Assembly: GCF_022809125.1 (NCBI RefSeq)
Contig: NZ_JALGBI010000003.1
Span: 558,001 to 622,000, forward strand
DNA length: 64,000 nt
From: Variovorax terrae
GTDB taxonomy: Bacteria; Pseudomonadota; Gammaproteobacteria; Burkholderiales; Burkholderiaceae_C
Direction of reading: 5' to 3'
The notes under the pieces are model-generated. The model was not told the origin of the DNA. It ran no database searches and saw only the letters and a list, made by a program, of their open reading frames with translations. This document shows, piece by piece, positions 44,911 to 54,183 of this stretch; position 1 is the stretch's first letter; each line of letters opens with the position of its first letter. The position numbers were made by a program, and so were the translations under genes.

Positions 44911-47148
44911 ATGACTGCAAAAAAGATAGCACCTCCCCAAGAATTCGTCGGCATTGAGGCGCAGTACTGTGCCCGCAACTACCACCCGCTGCCGGTCGTT
45001 GTCGACCACGCGCGCGACTGCCTGGTGTGGGATGTCGAGGGGCGCGAGTACATCGACATGATGAGTGCGTATTCCGCTGTCAGCCACGGCCACCTGCACC
45101 CGCGCCTGGTGGCGGCCGCGCATCGCCAGCTGGAGCGCGTGGCAGTCACCTCGCGGGCCTACTACGGCACCACGCTCGGCCCCTTCCTCGAAAAGCTCTG
45201 CACCTTGGCCGGCTTCGACCGCGCGCTGCCCATGAACACCGGCGCCGAAGCGGTGGAAACCGCGATCAAGGCCGCGCGGCGCTGGGGCCACCGCGTCAAG
45301 GGCATCGCCGACGGGCAGGCCGAGATCCTGGTCGCGCGCAACAACTTCCATGGCCGCACCACCACCGTGATCAGCGCCTCCAGCGAGCCCGACTACCGCG
45401 CCGGCTTCGGCCCGTTCACGCCCGGTTTCCGCTGGTTCGACTTTGGCGACATGGCCAGCGTGCGCGCGGCCGCCACGATCGAGACCTGCGCCGTGCTGAT
45501 CGAGCCGATCCAGGGCGAGGCCGGCATCGTGCTGCCGCCCGCAGGCTTTTTTGCTGAACTGCGCGACTGGTGCACCCGCGAGCGCGTGCTGCTGATCCTC
45601 GACGAGGTGCAGTCCGGCCTCGGCCGCACCGGCCGCTGGTTCGCGTTCGAGCATGAGCACATCCGCCCCGACGGGCTGATCCTGGGCAAGGCCCTGGGCG
45701 GCGGGCTGCTGCCGGTCAGCGCCTTCCTGGCCGACGACGCGGTGATGGACGTGTTCAATCCCGGCAGCCATGGCTCCACCTTCGGCGGCAATGCGCTGGC
45801 CGCGGCCGTGGGGCTGGAGGCGCTGCGAGTGATGGAGGACGAGCACCTCGTGGCGCGCAGCGCGGTGCTGGGCACCCACCTGCTGGCGCGGCTGCGGGCC
45901 GTGCAGGCGCAGGCGGGCCCGCTGATCCGCGCGGTGCGCGGGCGCGGCCTGTGGGCCGGGGTGGAGATCGACCCGGCGCAGGCCAGCGCGCGCGAGCTGG
46001 TGGAGCGGCTCGCGCAGCACGGTGTGCTGTCCAAGGAAACCCATGAGACCGTGATCCGCTTCGCGCCGCCGCTGACCATCACGACAGCGCTGCTGGACCG
46101 GGCTTTGGATGCTTTTGAAGCCGTGGTCCTTGAAAAACGGCGCGAGCTTGCTATTAATTCGGGAGCGCCCGCGTTGCCCGAGCCTGTTGCCGGAGTCGTG
46201 GCGCCTGCCGATGGAGTGAGCGCCCGAGTGAACCCCGACCCAGCCGCGCCGCACCTGCTGATGAGCCCGCCCGACCATTTCGAGGTGGCTTACTCGATCA
46301 ATCCCTGGATGAATCCCGACCAATGGTCGCTCGACGCGCGGCGGCTCTCGCGCGATGCGCAGGCCGGCTGGGCCGCGCTCAAGGCCACCTACGAATCGCT
46401 GGGGGCGCAGGTGGTGGTCAAGCCAGCCGCGCGCGGCCTGCCCGACCTGGTGTTCACCGCCAACTGCGCCGTGGTGCTCGATGGCAAGGCCCTGCTGGCG
46501 CGCTACCTGCGGGAAGAGCGCGCTGGCGAGGAGGCGCATGGCCGGCACATGTTCGAGCAGCTGCAGGCTCGCGGCGAGATCGACTCGCTGCACCGCACGC
46601 CCGAGGGCGTGTATTTCGAGGGCGCGGGCGACGCCATCTACGACGCCGGCCGCGGCCTGATGTGGATGGGCTACGGCCAGCGCTCGTGCCGCGCCGCGCA
46701 CCACACGGTGGAGCAGGTGTTCGGCATTCCCACGCTGCCGCTGGAGCTGGTGGATCCGCGCTACTACCACCTCGACACCTGTTTCTGCCTGCTGTCGGGC
46801 GGCGAGATCGTCTACCACCCGGCGGCCTTCACCGGGGAGGGGCGCGCGCAGATCAGGGCGCTGGCGGGCCGCCAACTGATCGAGGCGCCGCTGGAGGACG
46901 CCGAGCACCTGGGCGTCAACTCGGTCTGCATCGGCCGCGACGTGGTCATGTGCCACTGCTCGTCCGGGCTGCGCGCCCAGATCGAGGCGCGCGGCTACCG
47001 CGTGCACGTGGTGCCGCTGGGCGCCTTCAACCGCTCGGGCGGCGCGGCCTACTGCCTCACCCTCACGCTCAACAACCGCTACCGGGGCCGCGCCGCCGGG
47101 GTGCCGCACCCCCGCCTGCCGGAGCCGGGCGAGCGCCGGGCCGCGTAA
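44911..47148 (+). CDS. Fusion: ornithine aminotransferase (RocD-like) + arginine dihydrolase/DDAH-like guanidino hydrolase
   Basis: A 745-residue two-domain protein. Residues about 10-405 are a class III PLP aminotransferase, ornithine-oxo-acid type, with PLP Lys260 (LILGKALGGGLLPVSAFL), FHGRTTTVISAS and DEVQSGLGRTG. Residues about 445-740 form a pentein guanidino-group hydrolase domain. This has VFTAN (Asn518), FEGAGDA (Glu570), HLD (His620/Asp622) and nucleophile Cys715 in GGAAYCLTLTLNN. It probably converts arginine to ornithine (or a methylarginine to citrulline), and the N-domain converts ornithine to glutamate-5-semialdehyde. The linker (401-419) is encoded by family A-like DNA. GAAGGAGA precedes ATG 44911. 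proA lies 2.2 kb downstream. Confidence 0.85.
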   Translation: MTAKKIAPPQEFVGIEAQYCARNYHPLPVVVDHARDCLVWDVEGREYIDMMSAYSAVSHGHLHPRLVAAAHRQLERVAVTSRAYYGTTLGPFLEKLCTLAGFDRALPMNTGAEAVETAIKAARRWGHRVKGIADGQAEILVARNNFHGRTTTVISASSEPDYRAGFGPFTPGFRWFDFGDMASVRAAATIETCAVLIEPIQGEAGIVLPPAGFFAELRDWCTRERVLLILDEVQSGLGRTGRWFAFEHEHIRPDGLILGKALGGGLLPVSAFLADDAVMDVFNPGSHGSTFGGNALAAAVGLEALRVMEDEHLVARSAVLGTHLLARLRAVQAQAGPLIRAVRGRGLWAGVEIDPAQASARELVERLAQHGVLSKETHETVIRFAPPLTITTALLDRALDAFEAVVLEKRRELAINSGAPALPEPVAGVVAPADGVSARVNPDPAAPHLLMSPPDHFEVAYSINPWMNPDQWSLDARRLSRDAQAGWAALKATYESLGAQVVVKPAARGLPDLVFTANCAVVLDGKALLARYLREERAGEEAHGRHMFEQLQARGEIDSLHRTPEGVYFEGAGDAIYDAGRGLMWMGYGQRSCRAAHHTVEQVFGIPTLPLELVDPRYYHLDTCFCLLSGGEIVYHPAAFTGEGRAQIRALAGRQLIEAPLEDAEHLGVNSVCIGRDVVMCHCSSGLRAQIEARGYRVHVVPLGAFNRSGGAAYCLTLTLNNRYRGRAAGVPHPRLPEPGERRAA
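46111..46166 (-). repeat. Family A-like sequence encoding the linker of the fusion protein
   Basis: On the minus strand CCCGAATTAATAGCAAGCTC, then CGCGCCGTTTTTCAAGGACC and ACGGCTTCAAAAGC match the family order (hairpin arm, CAAGGAC, CGGC, TTT). It lies at the end of the aminotransferase domain in frame. Confidence 0.5.
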
Positions 47149-47159
47149 ACTCGGGGCGC

Positions 47160-48224
47160 ATGCAGATCGCCGCTCCCCAACTCAGCCAGCACTTGCAGCG
47201 CGGCCTGAAATCCCTGTACACCTTGCACGGCGATGAGCCGCTGCTGGTGCAGGAAGCGGCCGATGCGATCCGCGCGGCCGCGCGCGCACAGGGCTACACC
47301 GAGCGCAGCTCGCACACCGTGGCGGGCGCCCATTTCGACTGGAGCGAGGTGCTGGCCGCCGGCGGCTCGCTGTCCCTGTTCGCGGACAAGCAGATCGTCG
47401 AGATCCGCATTCCTTCCGGCAAACCCGGCAAGGAAGGCAGTCCGGCGATCCAGCAACTGGCCGAAAGCGCGCAGGGCAACGACAGCACGCTGACCCTGTT
47501 CATGCTGCCGCGGCTGGACAAGATGACCAAGGGCGGCGCCTGGTTCTCGGCGCTCGAGAGCTTCGGCGTCACCGTGCAGGTGGACCCGGTGGAGCGCGCC
47601 GCGCTGCCGCCCTGGATCGCGCAGCGGCTGGCCCTGCAGGGCCAGCGCGTGACGGCCGGCGAGGAGGGCCAGCGCACGCTGCAGTTCTTTGCTGACCGCG
47701 TCGAAGGCAACCTGCTGGCCGCGCACCAGGAGATCCAGAAGCTCGCGTTGCTCTATCCGCCAGGCGAGCTGAATTTCGAGCAAGTGGAAAGCGCCGTGCT
47801 CAACGTGGCGCGCTATGACGTGTTCAAGCTGTCCGAAGCCGTGCTCGGTGGCCAGGCCGCTCGCGTGCAGCGCATGCTCGACGGCCTGCAGGCCGAGGGC
47901 GAGGCCGAGGTGCTGGTGCACTACACGCTGGCCGAGGACATCCGCGCGCTCAAGCGCGTCAAGGACGCGGTCGGCCAGGGCCGCCCGCTGCCCATGGCGC
48001 TGCGCGAGCAGCGCATCTGGGGGCTCAAGGAGCGGCTGTTCGAGCGCGTGCTGCCCCGCCTGTCGTCCACCACCGTGGACAACCTGCTGCATGCCGCGCA
48101 CCAGGTCGACGGCATCGTCAAGGGGCTGAAAGCGCCTGGCTGGCCCACCGAGGGCTGGCAGGCGCTGCACCGGCTCGCGATGATGCTGTGCCGGGAATGC
48201 GCGGCGCCGGCCCGGGCCGGCTGA
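47160..48224 (+). CDS. holA: DNA polymerase III subunit delta
   Basis: A 354-residue clamp-loader subunit. The opening QLSQHLQRGLKSLYTLHGDE and PLLVQEAADAIRAAARAQGY is typical for HolA, as are the FADKQIVEIRIPSGKPGKEG segment and the C-terminal WPTEGWQALHRLAMMLC. I chose ATG 47160 because family sequence starts there; the same frame is open far upstream only as a shadow of the fusion gene. It begins 11 bases after the fusion gene. In most relatives it directly follows lptE. Confidence 0.93.
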   Translation: MQIAAPQLSQHLQRGLKSLYTLHGDEPLLVQEAADAIRAAARAQGYTERSSHTVAGAHFDWSEVLAAGGSLSLFADKQIVEIRIPSGKPGKEGSPAIQQLAESAQGNDSTLTLFMLPRLDKMTKGGAWFSALESFGVTVQVDPVERAALPPWIAQRLALQGQRVTAGEEGQRTLQFFADRVEGNLLAAHQEIQKLALLYPPGELNFEQVESAVLNVARYDVFKLSEAVLGGQAARVQRMLDGLQAEGEAEVLVHYTLAEDIRALKRVKDAVGQGRPLPMALREQRIWGLKERLFERVLPRLSSTTVDNLLHAAHQVDGIVKGLKAPGWPTEGWQALHRLAMMLCRECAAPARAG

Positions 48225-48314
48225 ATCCCGGAACTGAGCTCCTTCACCTGTCAGGCTTTGTTGGCATCCCTTGCCTACACTGGCCGCTCCACGGAGACCC
48301 GAGGAGACAAAGCC

Positions 48315-49274
48315 ATGCAAACTGGCCAATGGATTCTGCGCCGCGCCTGGGCGGTGCTGCTCGCCGCTGCGGCGGCATGTCCCGCGTTCGCCCAGCGGGT
48401 CCCCTTCGACTCCGGCGATGCGAACTTCAGCGCCGAGGGGCTGGTGAAGGGGGTGGCAGCCGACGAGGCCGCCTGCGCCCGGGTGCGCGACGCCGTCTGG
48501 GCGCGCCCGGCCTCGGGCCAGCCCGAATGCATCCGCTACTGGGCCGCGGGCCTGCCCGCCTCGGGCCAGGCCGCGCGCGTGCTGGTCTACATTCCTGGCG
48601 ACCAACTGGTGTTCGACGAACCGGAGCGAGGCTATGCCTCGCGCCATCCGCGCGCGATGCAGCAGCTTGCCGGTGATATGCAGGCGACGCTGGGCGTGCC
48701 GCTGATCGTGCTGTCGCGGCCGGGCACCTTCGGCTCGTCCGGCGAGCACCGGCAGCGCCGGCGGGAGCATGAGGCGCGGCTGACCGACGCGGCGGTGGAC
48801 GCGATCAAGGCCCGGCACGGGGTCGCCGAATTCGGGCTGGTGGGCCTGAGCGGCGGCGGCCATCTGGTGGCGGCCCTGCTCGGGTGGCGCGCCGACGTGC
48901 TCTGCGCCGTCCCGGCCTCGTCCGTCTCGTCGCCCAGGCTGCGCTGGCAGGCCTTCGGGCGCGACCGCGACCTGACCGGCTTTGCGGATTCCTACGAGCC
49001 GGTGGACCACCTGCGGCCCGGTGTCGCCCACAGCGGCCTGCGCGTCTTCGTGCTGGGCGACCCCAAGGACACCAACGTGCCCTGGCACACCCAGACGCCG
49101 CTGGCCGAGCGCCTGCGCGCCATCGGGGTGGACACGCAGGTGCTGACCGGCGAGGGCAGCGACGGGCAGCGGCATGCCCTGGGCGGCTCCGGCCGCCAGG
49201 TGGGCGCGAAATGCCTGCAGGGAGCGCCCACGCAGGACATCCTTGACCTGGCGGCCAAAGGGCTGAAAGGCTGA
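48315..49274 (+). CDS. Secreted alpha/beta-hydrolase-like protein
   Basis: A 319-residue protein with signal peptide [20 protein letters not shown], cleaved near AFA-QRV. A nucleophile-elbow motif is present as [20 protein letters not shown]. The end of the protein has a His (GQRHALGG) that could complete a catalytic triad. ATG 48315 follows GAGGAGA. It stands alone between holA and proA, a junction that is usually direct in relatives. Likely a periplasmic esterase or peptidase-like hydrolase; the substrate is unknown. Confidence 0.72.
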   Translation: MQTGQWILRRAWAVLLAAAAACPAFAQRVPFDSGDANFSAEGLVKGVAADEAACARVRDAVWARPASGQPECIRYWAAGLPASGQAARVLVYIPGDQLVFDEPERGYASRHPRAMQQLAGDMQATLGVPLIVLSRPGTFGSSGEHRQRRREHEARLTDAAVDAIKARHGVAEFGLVGLSGGGHLVAALLGWRADVLCAVPASSVSSPRLRWQAFGRDRDLTGFADSYEPVDHLRPGVAHSGLRVFVLGDPKDTNVPWHTQTPLAERLRAIGVDTQVLTGEGSDGQRHALGGSGRQVGAKCLQGAPTQDILDLAAKGLKG

Positions 49275-49315
49275 AGAGCGGCGCGGCGTTGCGGTGCCAT
49301 GCGAAAATCCAGCGC

Positions 49316-50608
49316 ATGAACGCCCTCAATATCGCCGAATACATGCAGACGCTGGGCCTGCAGGCCAGGGTCGCTTCGGCGCAGATGGCGCGGGCGAGCG
49401 CCGCCGCCAAGAACCGCGCGCTGAAAGGACTGGCCCGGCTGCTGCGCGAGAACGTGGCGGCCCTGCAGGCCGACAATGCCCGGGATCTGGAGCGCGCCGT
49501 GGCCGCCGGCCTGGCCGCGCCGATGGTGGACCGGCTCAAGCTCACGCCCAAGGTGCTCGACACCTGCGCCCAGGGTTGCGAACAGCTCGCCGCCATGCCC
49601 GACATCATCGGCGAGATCATCGGCATGAAGCAGCAGCCCAGCGGCATCCGCGTGGGCCAGATGCGCGTGCCCATCGGCGTGTTCGGCATGATCTTCGAGA
49701 GCCGCCCCAACGTGACCATCGAGGCCGCCAGCCTGAGCATCAAGAGCGGCAACGCCTGCATCCTGCGCGGCGGCTCGGAGGCCATCGAGTCCAACAAGGC
49801 GCTGGCGCTGCTGGTGCGGCAGGCGCTGGCCGAGGCCGGCCTGCCCGAGGACGCGGTGCAACTGGTGCAGACCACCGACCGCGAGGCCGTGGGTCAGCTC
49901 ATCACCATGCCCCAGTACGTGGACGTGGTCATCCCGCGCGGCGGCAAGGGCCTGATCGAACGCATCAGCCGCGAGGCCAAGGTACCGGTGATCAAGCACC
50001 TGGACGGCAACTGCCATGTCTACGTGGACGATCCCTGCGACATCGACATGGCCGTGACCGTGGCCGACAACGCCAAGACCCAGAAGTACAGTCCCTGCAA
50101 TGCCAGCGAGAGCCTGCTGGTGGCGCGCGGCGTGGCGCAGGCGTTCCTGTCGAAGATCGGGGCCATCTATGCGGCCAAGGGCGTGGAAATGCGAGGAGAT
50201 GACGCCGCAGTCCAGATCCTGCGGTCACAAGCCGCTATCAATTCAGTAGCAACCGTCGTTCCCGCGAGCGAGCAGGACTGGTCGGAGGAATACCTCGCGC
50301 CCATCATCAGCATCAAGGTGGTGGAGGGGCTGGACGAGGCCATTGCCCACATCAACCGGTATGGCAGCCACCACACCGACGCGATCCTCACGCGCGACCA
50401 CATGCACGCGCAGCGCTTCCTGCGCGAAGTGGATTCGGCCAGCGTCATGGTGAACGCGAGCACCCGCTTCGCCGATGGCTTCGAATACGGGCTGGGCGCG
50501 GAAATCGGCATCAGCACCGACAAGTTCCACGCCCGCGGGCCGGTCGGCCTCGAAGGCCTGACCTCGCTCAAGTGGGTGGTGCTGGGGCAGGGCGAAGTCC
50601 GCCTTTGA
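49316..50608 (+). CDS. proA: Glutamate-5-semialdehyde dehydrogenase (gamma-glutamyl phosphate reductase)
   Basis: A 430-residue enzyme of proline biosynthesis that reduces glutamyl-5-phosphate to glutamate semialdehyde. The catalytic Cys is Cys261 in [12 protein letters not shown]. Other family segments include [20 protein letters not shown] and [17 protein letters not shown] 49316 gives the normal [18 protein letters not shown] start. Part of the sequence after Cys261 (residues about 294-313) is encoded by a family A-like repeat in reverse orientation, close to the variable loop before DWSEEYLAP. It shares its product, glutamate semialdehyde, with the aminotransferase half of the fusion protein upstream. 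Confidence 0.96.
   Translation: MNALNIAEYMQTLGLQARVASAQMARASAAAKNRALKGLARLLRENVAALQADNARDLERAVAAGLAAPMVDRLKLTPKVLDTCAQGCEQLAAMPDIIGEIIGMKQQPSGIRVGQMRVPIGVFGMIFESRPNVTIEAASLSIKSGNACILRGGSEAIESNKALALLVRQALAEAGLPEDAVQLVQTTDREAVGQLITMPQYVDVVIPRGGKGLIERISREAKVPVIKHLDGNCHVYVDDPCDIDMAVTVADNAKTQKYSPCNASESLLVARGVAQAFLSKIGAIYAAKGVEMRGDDAAVQILRSQAAINSVATVVPASEQDWSEEYLAPIISIKVVEGLDEAIAHINRYGSHHTDAILTRDHMHAQRFLREVDSASVMVNASTRFADGFEYGLGAEIGISTDKFHARGPVGLEGLTSLKWVVLGQGEVRL
50195..50253 (-). repeat. Repeat family A sequence within proA
   Basis: On the minus strand: GTTGCTACTGAATTGATAGC, then GGCTTGTGACCGCAGGATCT and GGACTGCGGCGTCATCTCC. Hairpin, TGACCGC, GGAC and CGGC elements keep the family spacing exactly. 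The proA frame is intact. Confidence 0.65.
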
Positions 50609-50708
50609 GCGCGCGCGGTTGCGCGCTGGCTCTTGTAAGCTCCGCAGCCGCCCTCAAATCCCTACAATTCCACTCGAATATTCCGATTCGCCACGACACG
50701 AGGGCCGC

Positions 50709-52004
50709 ATGGTTCCGCATCTCATCACGGCCCTGACGGGGCCCATCAACGAACTCGAACAACGCATCCTGGACTCCATGCCGGCCATCGAGCGCTGGTT
50801 CCGCCTGGAATGGATGGAGCACACGCCGCCGTTCTACAGCTCGGTGGACATCCGTAACGCCGGCTTCAAGCTGGCACCGGTGGACACCAACCTGTACCCC
50901 GGCGGCTGGAACAACCTCACGCCCGAGATGCTGCCGCTGGCAGTGCAGGCGGCCATGGCGGCGATCGAGAAGATCTGCCCCGAGGCCAAGAACCTGCTGG
51001 TGATCCCGGAAAACCACACCCGCAACACCTTCTACCTGAGCAACGTCGCCCAGCTCAAGCGCATCTTCCACATGGCCGGCCTGAACGTGCGCATCGGCTC
51101 GATCGACCCCGAGATCAAGCAGCCCACCACGGTGGACCTGCCGACCGGCGAGCAGATCACGCTGGAGCCCGTGATCCGCAGCAGGCGCCGCCTGGGGCTC
51201 AAGGACTTCGATCCCTGCACCATCCTGCTCAACAACGACCTGTCGGCCGGCGCACCCGGCATCCTGGAAGACCTGCACGAGCAGTACCTGCTGCCGCCGC
51301 TGCACGCGGGCTGGTCGGTGCGGCGCAAGAGCCGGCATTTCCAGGCCTATGAGGAGGTGTCCAAGCGCTTCGGCAAGCTGCTGGGCATCGACCCCTGGCT
51401 GATCAATCCGCTGTACGCCAAGTGCGGCGAGGTCAATTTCGCCGAAGGCTCGGGGCTCGACTGCCTGACCAGCAACGTGGACGCGCTGCTGACCAAGGTG
51501 CGGCGCAAGTACAAGGAATACGGCATCAACGAGAAGCCGTTCGTGGTGGTCAAGGCTGACAACGGCACCTATGGCATGGGCATCATGACGGTGCGCGACG
51601 TCAAGGACCTCGAAGTCCTGAACCGCAAGACCAAGAACAAGATGTCGATCATCAAGGACGGCCAGCCCGTCAGCGACGTCATCATCCAGGAAGGCGTGCT
51701 GACCAACGAGCGCATGAACGAGGCCGTGGCCGAGCCGGTGGTCTACATGATGGACCGCTACGTGGTCGGCGGCTTCTACCGCATCCACGCCGAGCGCGGC
51801 GTGGACGAGAACCTCAACGCCCCCGGCGCGAGCTTCGTGCCGCTGGCGTTCGCCGAAAGCAGCCACCTGCCCCAGCCCGGCCAGAAGCCCGGGGCCAGCG
51901 CGCCCAACCGCTTCTACATGTATGGCGTGATCGGCCGGCTGGCCATGCTGGCGGCCAGCTACGAGCTCGAGGCCACTGACCCGGACGCCGAGATCTACGA
52001 CTAG
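50709..52004 (+). CDS. gshA: Glutamate-cysteine ligase, proteobacterial PF08886 type
   Basis: A 431-residue enzyme for the first step of glutathione synthesis. It belongs to the separate proteobacterial GshA family rather than the E. coli type: TNLYPGGWNNLTPEMLPLAV, VKADNGTYGMGIMTVRD and VSDVIIQEGVLTNERMNEAV are typical. I chose ATG 50709 (MVPHLITALTGPINELEQRI); the frame extends to 50619 without family sequence. gshB follows 3.4 kb downstream on the same strand, with kup and benE between them. Confidence 0.94.
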   Translation: MVPHLITALTGPINELEQRILDSMPAIERWFRLEWMEHTPPFYSSVDIRNAGFKLAPVDTNLYPGGWNNLTPEMLPLAVQAAMAAIEKICPEAKNLLVIPENHTRNTFYLSNVAQLKRIFHMAGLNVRIGSIDPEIKQPTTVDLPTGEQITLEPVIRSRRRLGLKDFDPCTILLNNDLSAGAPGILEDLHEQYLLPPLHAGWSVRRKSRHFQAYEEVSKRFGKLLGIDPWLINPLYAKCGEVNFAEGSGLDCLTSNVDALLTKVRRKYKEYGINEKPFVVVKADNGTYGMGIMTVRDVKDLEVLNRKTKNKMSIIKDGQPVSDVIIQEGVLTNERMNEAVAEPVVYMMDRYVVGGFYRIHAERGVDENLNAPGASFVPLAFAESSHLPQPGQKPGASAPNRFYMYGVIGRLAMLAASYELEATDPDAEIYD

Positions 52005-52136
52005 GAGCCTGTTCATCGTCTCCCCGGGGCCGCGCCGCAAGATCGAGGCGCCGGCCCCTTGGCAAGACTGGCTGGATATCCAGTTGCTGCGCTGCAACAA
52101 CTGCGCCAGTTCTCCGCTTTAGTCGTGGTTCCCGCC

Positions 52137-52165
52137 TTGCAAGCCGGTGGTCGAGGCGCACAATA
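52137..52165 (+). promoter_or_regulatory. Candidate sigma70 promoter for kup
   Basis: TTGCAA (52137-52142) and CACAAT (52159-52164, 16-base spacer; or ACAATA with 17) lie about 60 bases before the kup GTG. It is the best promoter-like sequence in the 219-base gshA-kup gap. Confidence 0.5.
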
Positions 52166-52223
52166 CGCATCCCAAAGGTTACGGAACCCCGCCGGCCGCC
52201 AGCCACCAAGACGGGGGATCTCA

Positions 52224-54092
52224 GTGCAAAGCTCGAAATCCTCGCTCCCGGCGCTCACGCTCGGCGCCATCGGTGTTGTCTACGGCGACATCGGCACCAG
52301 CGTCCTCTACGCTTTCAAGGAAGTCTTCGCGAGCGGCCATGTGCCGCTCACGCACGGCAATGTGCTGGGCGTGCTGTCGCTGTTCTTCTGGACGCTGACC
52401 ATCGTCGTCTCCATCAAGTACGTGGCGCTCATCATGCGCGCCGACAACCACGGCGAAGGCGGCCTGATGGCGCTGCTCGCGCTGGCCTCGCAGTCGGTCA
52501 GGAACCGCCCGCGCAGCCGGCGCGTGCTGCTGATGATCGGCGTCTTCGGCGTCGCACTGTTCTTCGGCGACGGCGTCATCACGCCGGCCATCTCCGTGCT
52601 GTCGGCGGTGGAGGGCCTGGAGATCGTCACCCCCGCGGCCAAGCCCTACGTGGTGCTGATCTCGCTGGTGGTGCTGGTGCTGCTGTTCATGATGCAGCGG
52701 CGCGGCACGGGCGACATCGGCAAGTTCTTCGGCCCGGTCATGGTGATCTGGTTCATCGCGATCGCGCTCATGGGCGTGGGCCAGATCATCGGCAACCCCG
52801 GCGTGCTGCTGGCCATCTGGCCGGGCTATGCGGTGGAGTTCGCGGCGCAGCACTATGCGCTGGCGTTCATCACGCTCGGGGCCGTGTTCCTGTGCGTGAC
52901 GGGCGCCGAGGCGCTGTACGCCGACATGGGCCATTTCGGCAAGATGCCGATCCGGCTGGCCTGGTTCACCCTGATCATGCCCTCGCTGGTGCTCAACTAC
53001 TTCGGCCAGGGCGCGCTGGTGCTGGCCGACCCCAAGGCGGTCGAGAACCCGTTCTACCTGATGGCGCCCGAGTGGGCGCTGATCCCGATGGTGGTGCTGG
53101 CCACCGCCTCCACGGTGATCGCCTCGCAGGCGCTGATTTCGGGCGCGTTCTCGGCCACCAAGCAGACCATCCAGCTCGGCTTCCTGCCGCGCCTGACCAT
53201 CCTGCACACCTCGATCCGCGACACCGGCCAGATCTACATCCCGGCGGTGAACTGGATGCTGCTAGTCGGCGTGATCGCCGCGGTCGGGCTGTTCGGCTCG
53301 TCCAGCGCGCTGGCCGCGGCCTACGGCATCTCGGTCAGCCTGGTGATGGTCATCACCACGGTGCTGACCTTCTTCGTGGTGCGCTATGGCTGGGGCTACC
53401 CGCTGTGGCTGTGCCTCCTGGCCACCGGCTGCTTCTTCATCGTGGACGTGGCCTTCTTCATCTCCAACTCGATGAAGATCGCGCAGGGCGGCTGGTTCCC
53501 GCTGCTGCTGGCGGCGGTGCTGTACACCGTGCTCGCCACCTGGAAGCGCGGGCGCCAGTTGCTCAACGAGAAGATGCACACCGACGCGATCGACCTCAAG
53601 GGCTTCCTGGAGGCCGTGTTCGTCGAGCCGCCCACGCGCGTGGGCGGCACGGCCGTGTTTCTCACGGCCGAGCCCGGCACCGTGCCCAACGCGCTGCTGC
53701 ACAACCTCAAGCACAACAAGGTGCTGCACGAGCAGAACCTGTTCGTCACGGTGCGCCACCACGAGGTGCCGTGGATCGGCATGGACAAGCGGCTGGCGAT
53801 CGAGCCGCTGGGCCACGACTGCTGGCAGGTGGTGGTGCACTACGGCTTCAAGAACGACCCCGACCTGCCGCGCGCCCTGGCCATGATGCGTGGGCGCGGC
53901 TGCGATCTGGAGGCCATGAGCACCAGCTACTTCCTGTCGCGAGACATCGTCATCCCCACCATCGGGCGCGGCATGGCGCCATGGCGCGAGAAGCTGTTCG
54001 CGCAGATGCACCGCAATGCCAGCGGCGCGGCGGACTTTCTCAACCTGCCCAACAACTCGGTGGTGGAGCTGGGGTCGAAGATCGAGATCTGA
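52224..54092 (+). CDS. kup: Low-affinity potassium transporter Kup
   Basis: A 622-residue inner-membrane K+/H+ symporter with about 12 spans and a C-terminal cytosolic domain. The landmark [20 protein letters not shown] is near the N-terminus, followed by [13 protein letters not shown] and [20 protein letters not shown]. The start is GTG 52224, preceded by GGGGGAT, which gives the normal Kup length; upstream in-frame sequence is not family-like. PtsN, which regulates potassium transport in related bacteria, is encoded at 36116. Confidence 0.95.
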   Translation: MQSSKSSLPALTLGAIGVVYGDIGTSVLYAFKEVFASGHVPLTHGNVLGVLSLFFWTLTIVVSIKYVALIMRADNHGEGGLMALLALASQSVRNRPRSRRVLLMIGVFGVALFFGDGVITPAISVLSAVEGLEIVTPAAKPYVVLISLVVLVLLFMMQRRGTGDIGKFFGPVMVIWFIAIALMGVGQIIGNPGVLLAIWPGYAVEFAAQHYALAFITLGAVFLCVTGAEALYADMGHFGKMPIRLAWFTLIMPSLVLNYFGQGALVLADPKAVENPFYLMAPEWALIPMVVLATASTVIASQALISGAFSATKQTIQLGFLPRLTILHTSIRDTGQIYIPAVNWMLLVGVIAAVGLFGSSSALAAAYGISVSLVMVITTVLTFFVVRYGWGYPLWLCLLATGCFFIVDVAFFISNSMKIAQGGWFPLLLAAVLYTVLATWKRGRQLLNEKMHTDAIDLKGFLEAVFVEPPTRVGGTAVFLTAEPGTVPNALLHNLKHNKVLHEQNLFVTVRHHEVPWIGMDKRLAIEPLGHDCWQVVVHYGFKNDPDLPRALAMMRGRGCDLEAMSTSYFLSRDIVIPTIGRGMAPWREKLFAQMHRNASGAADFLNLPNNSVVELGSKIEI

Positions 54093-54183
54093 CATGCCGT
54101 GGGGTGGCTGAGCTTGCGGGCGGCTGGCGAGCCCGCCCCCTTCGCCAGCAGCCGAGGCCGGCGAACTGCCAGAATCCCACCCC

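Noticed and set aside
44881..47109. A 742-codon open frame opposite the aminotransferase-hydrolase fusion gene
   Set aside because: It mirrors codon positions of the real gene and shows no family features.
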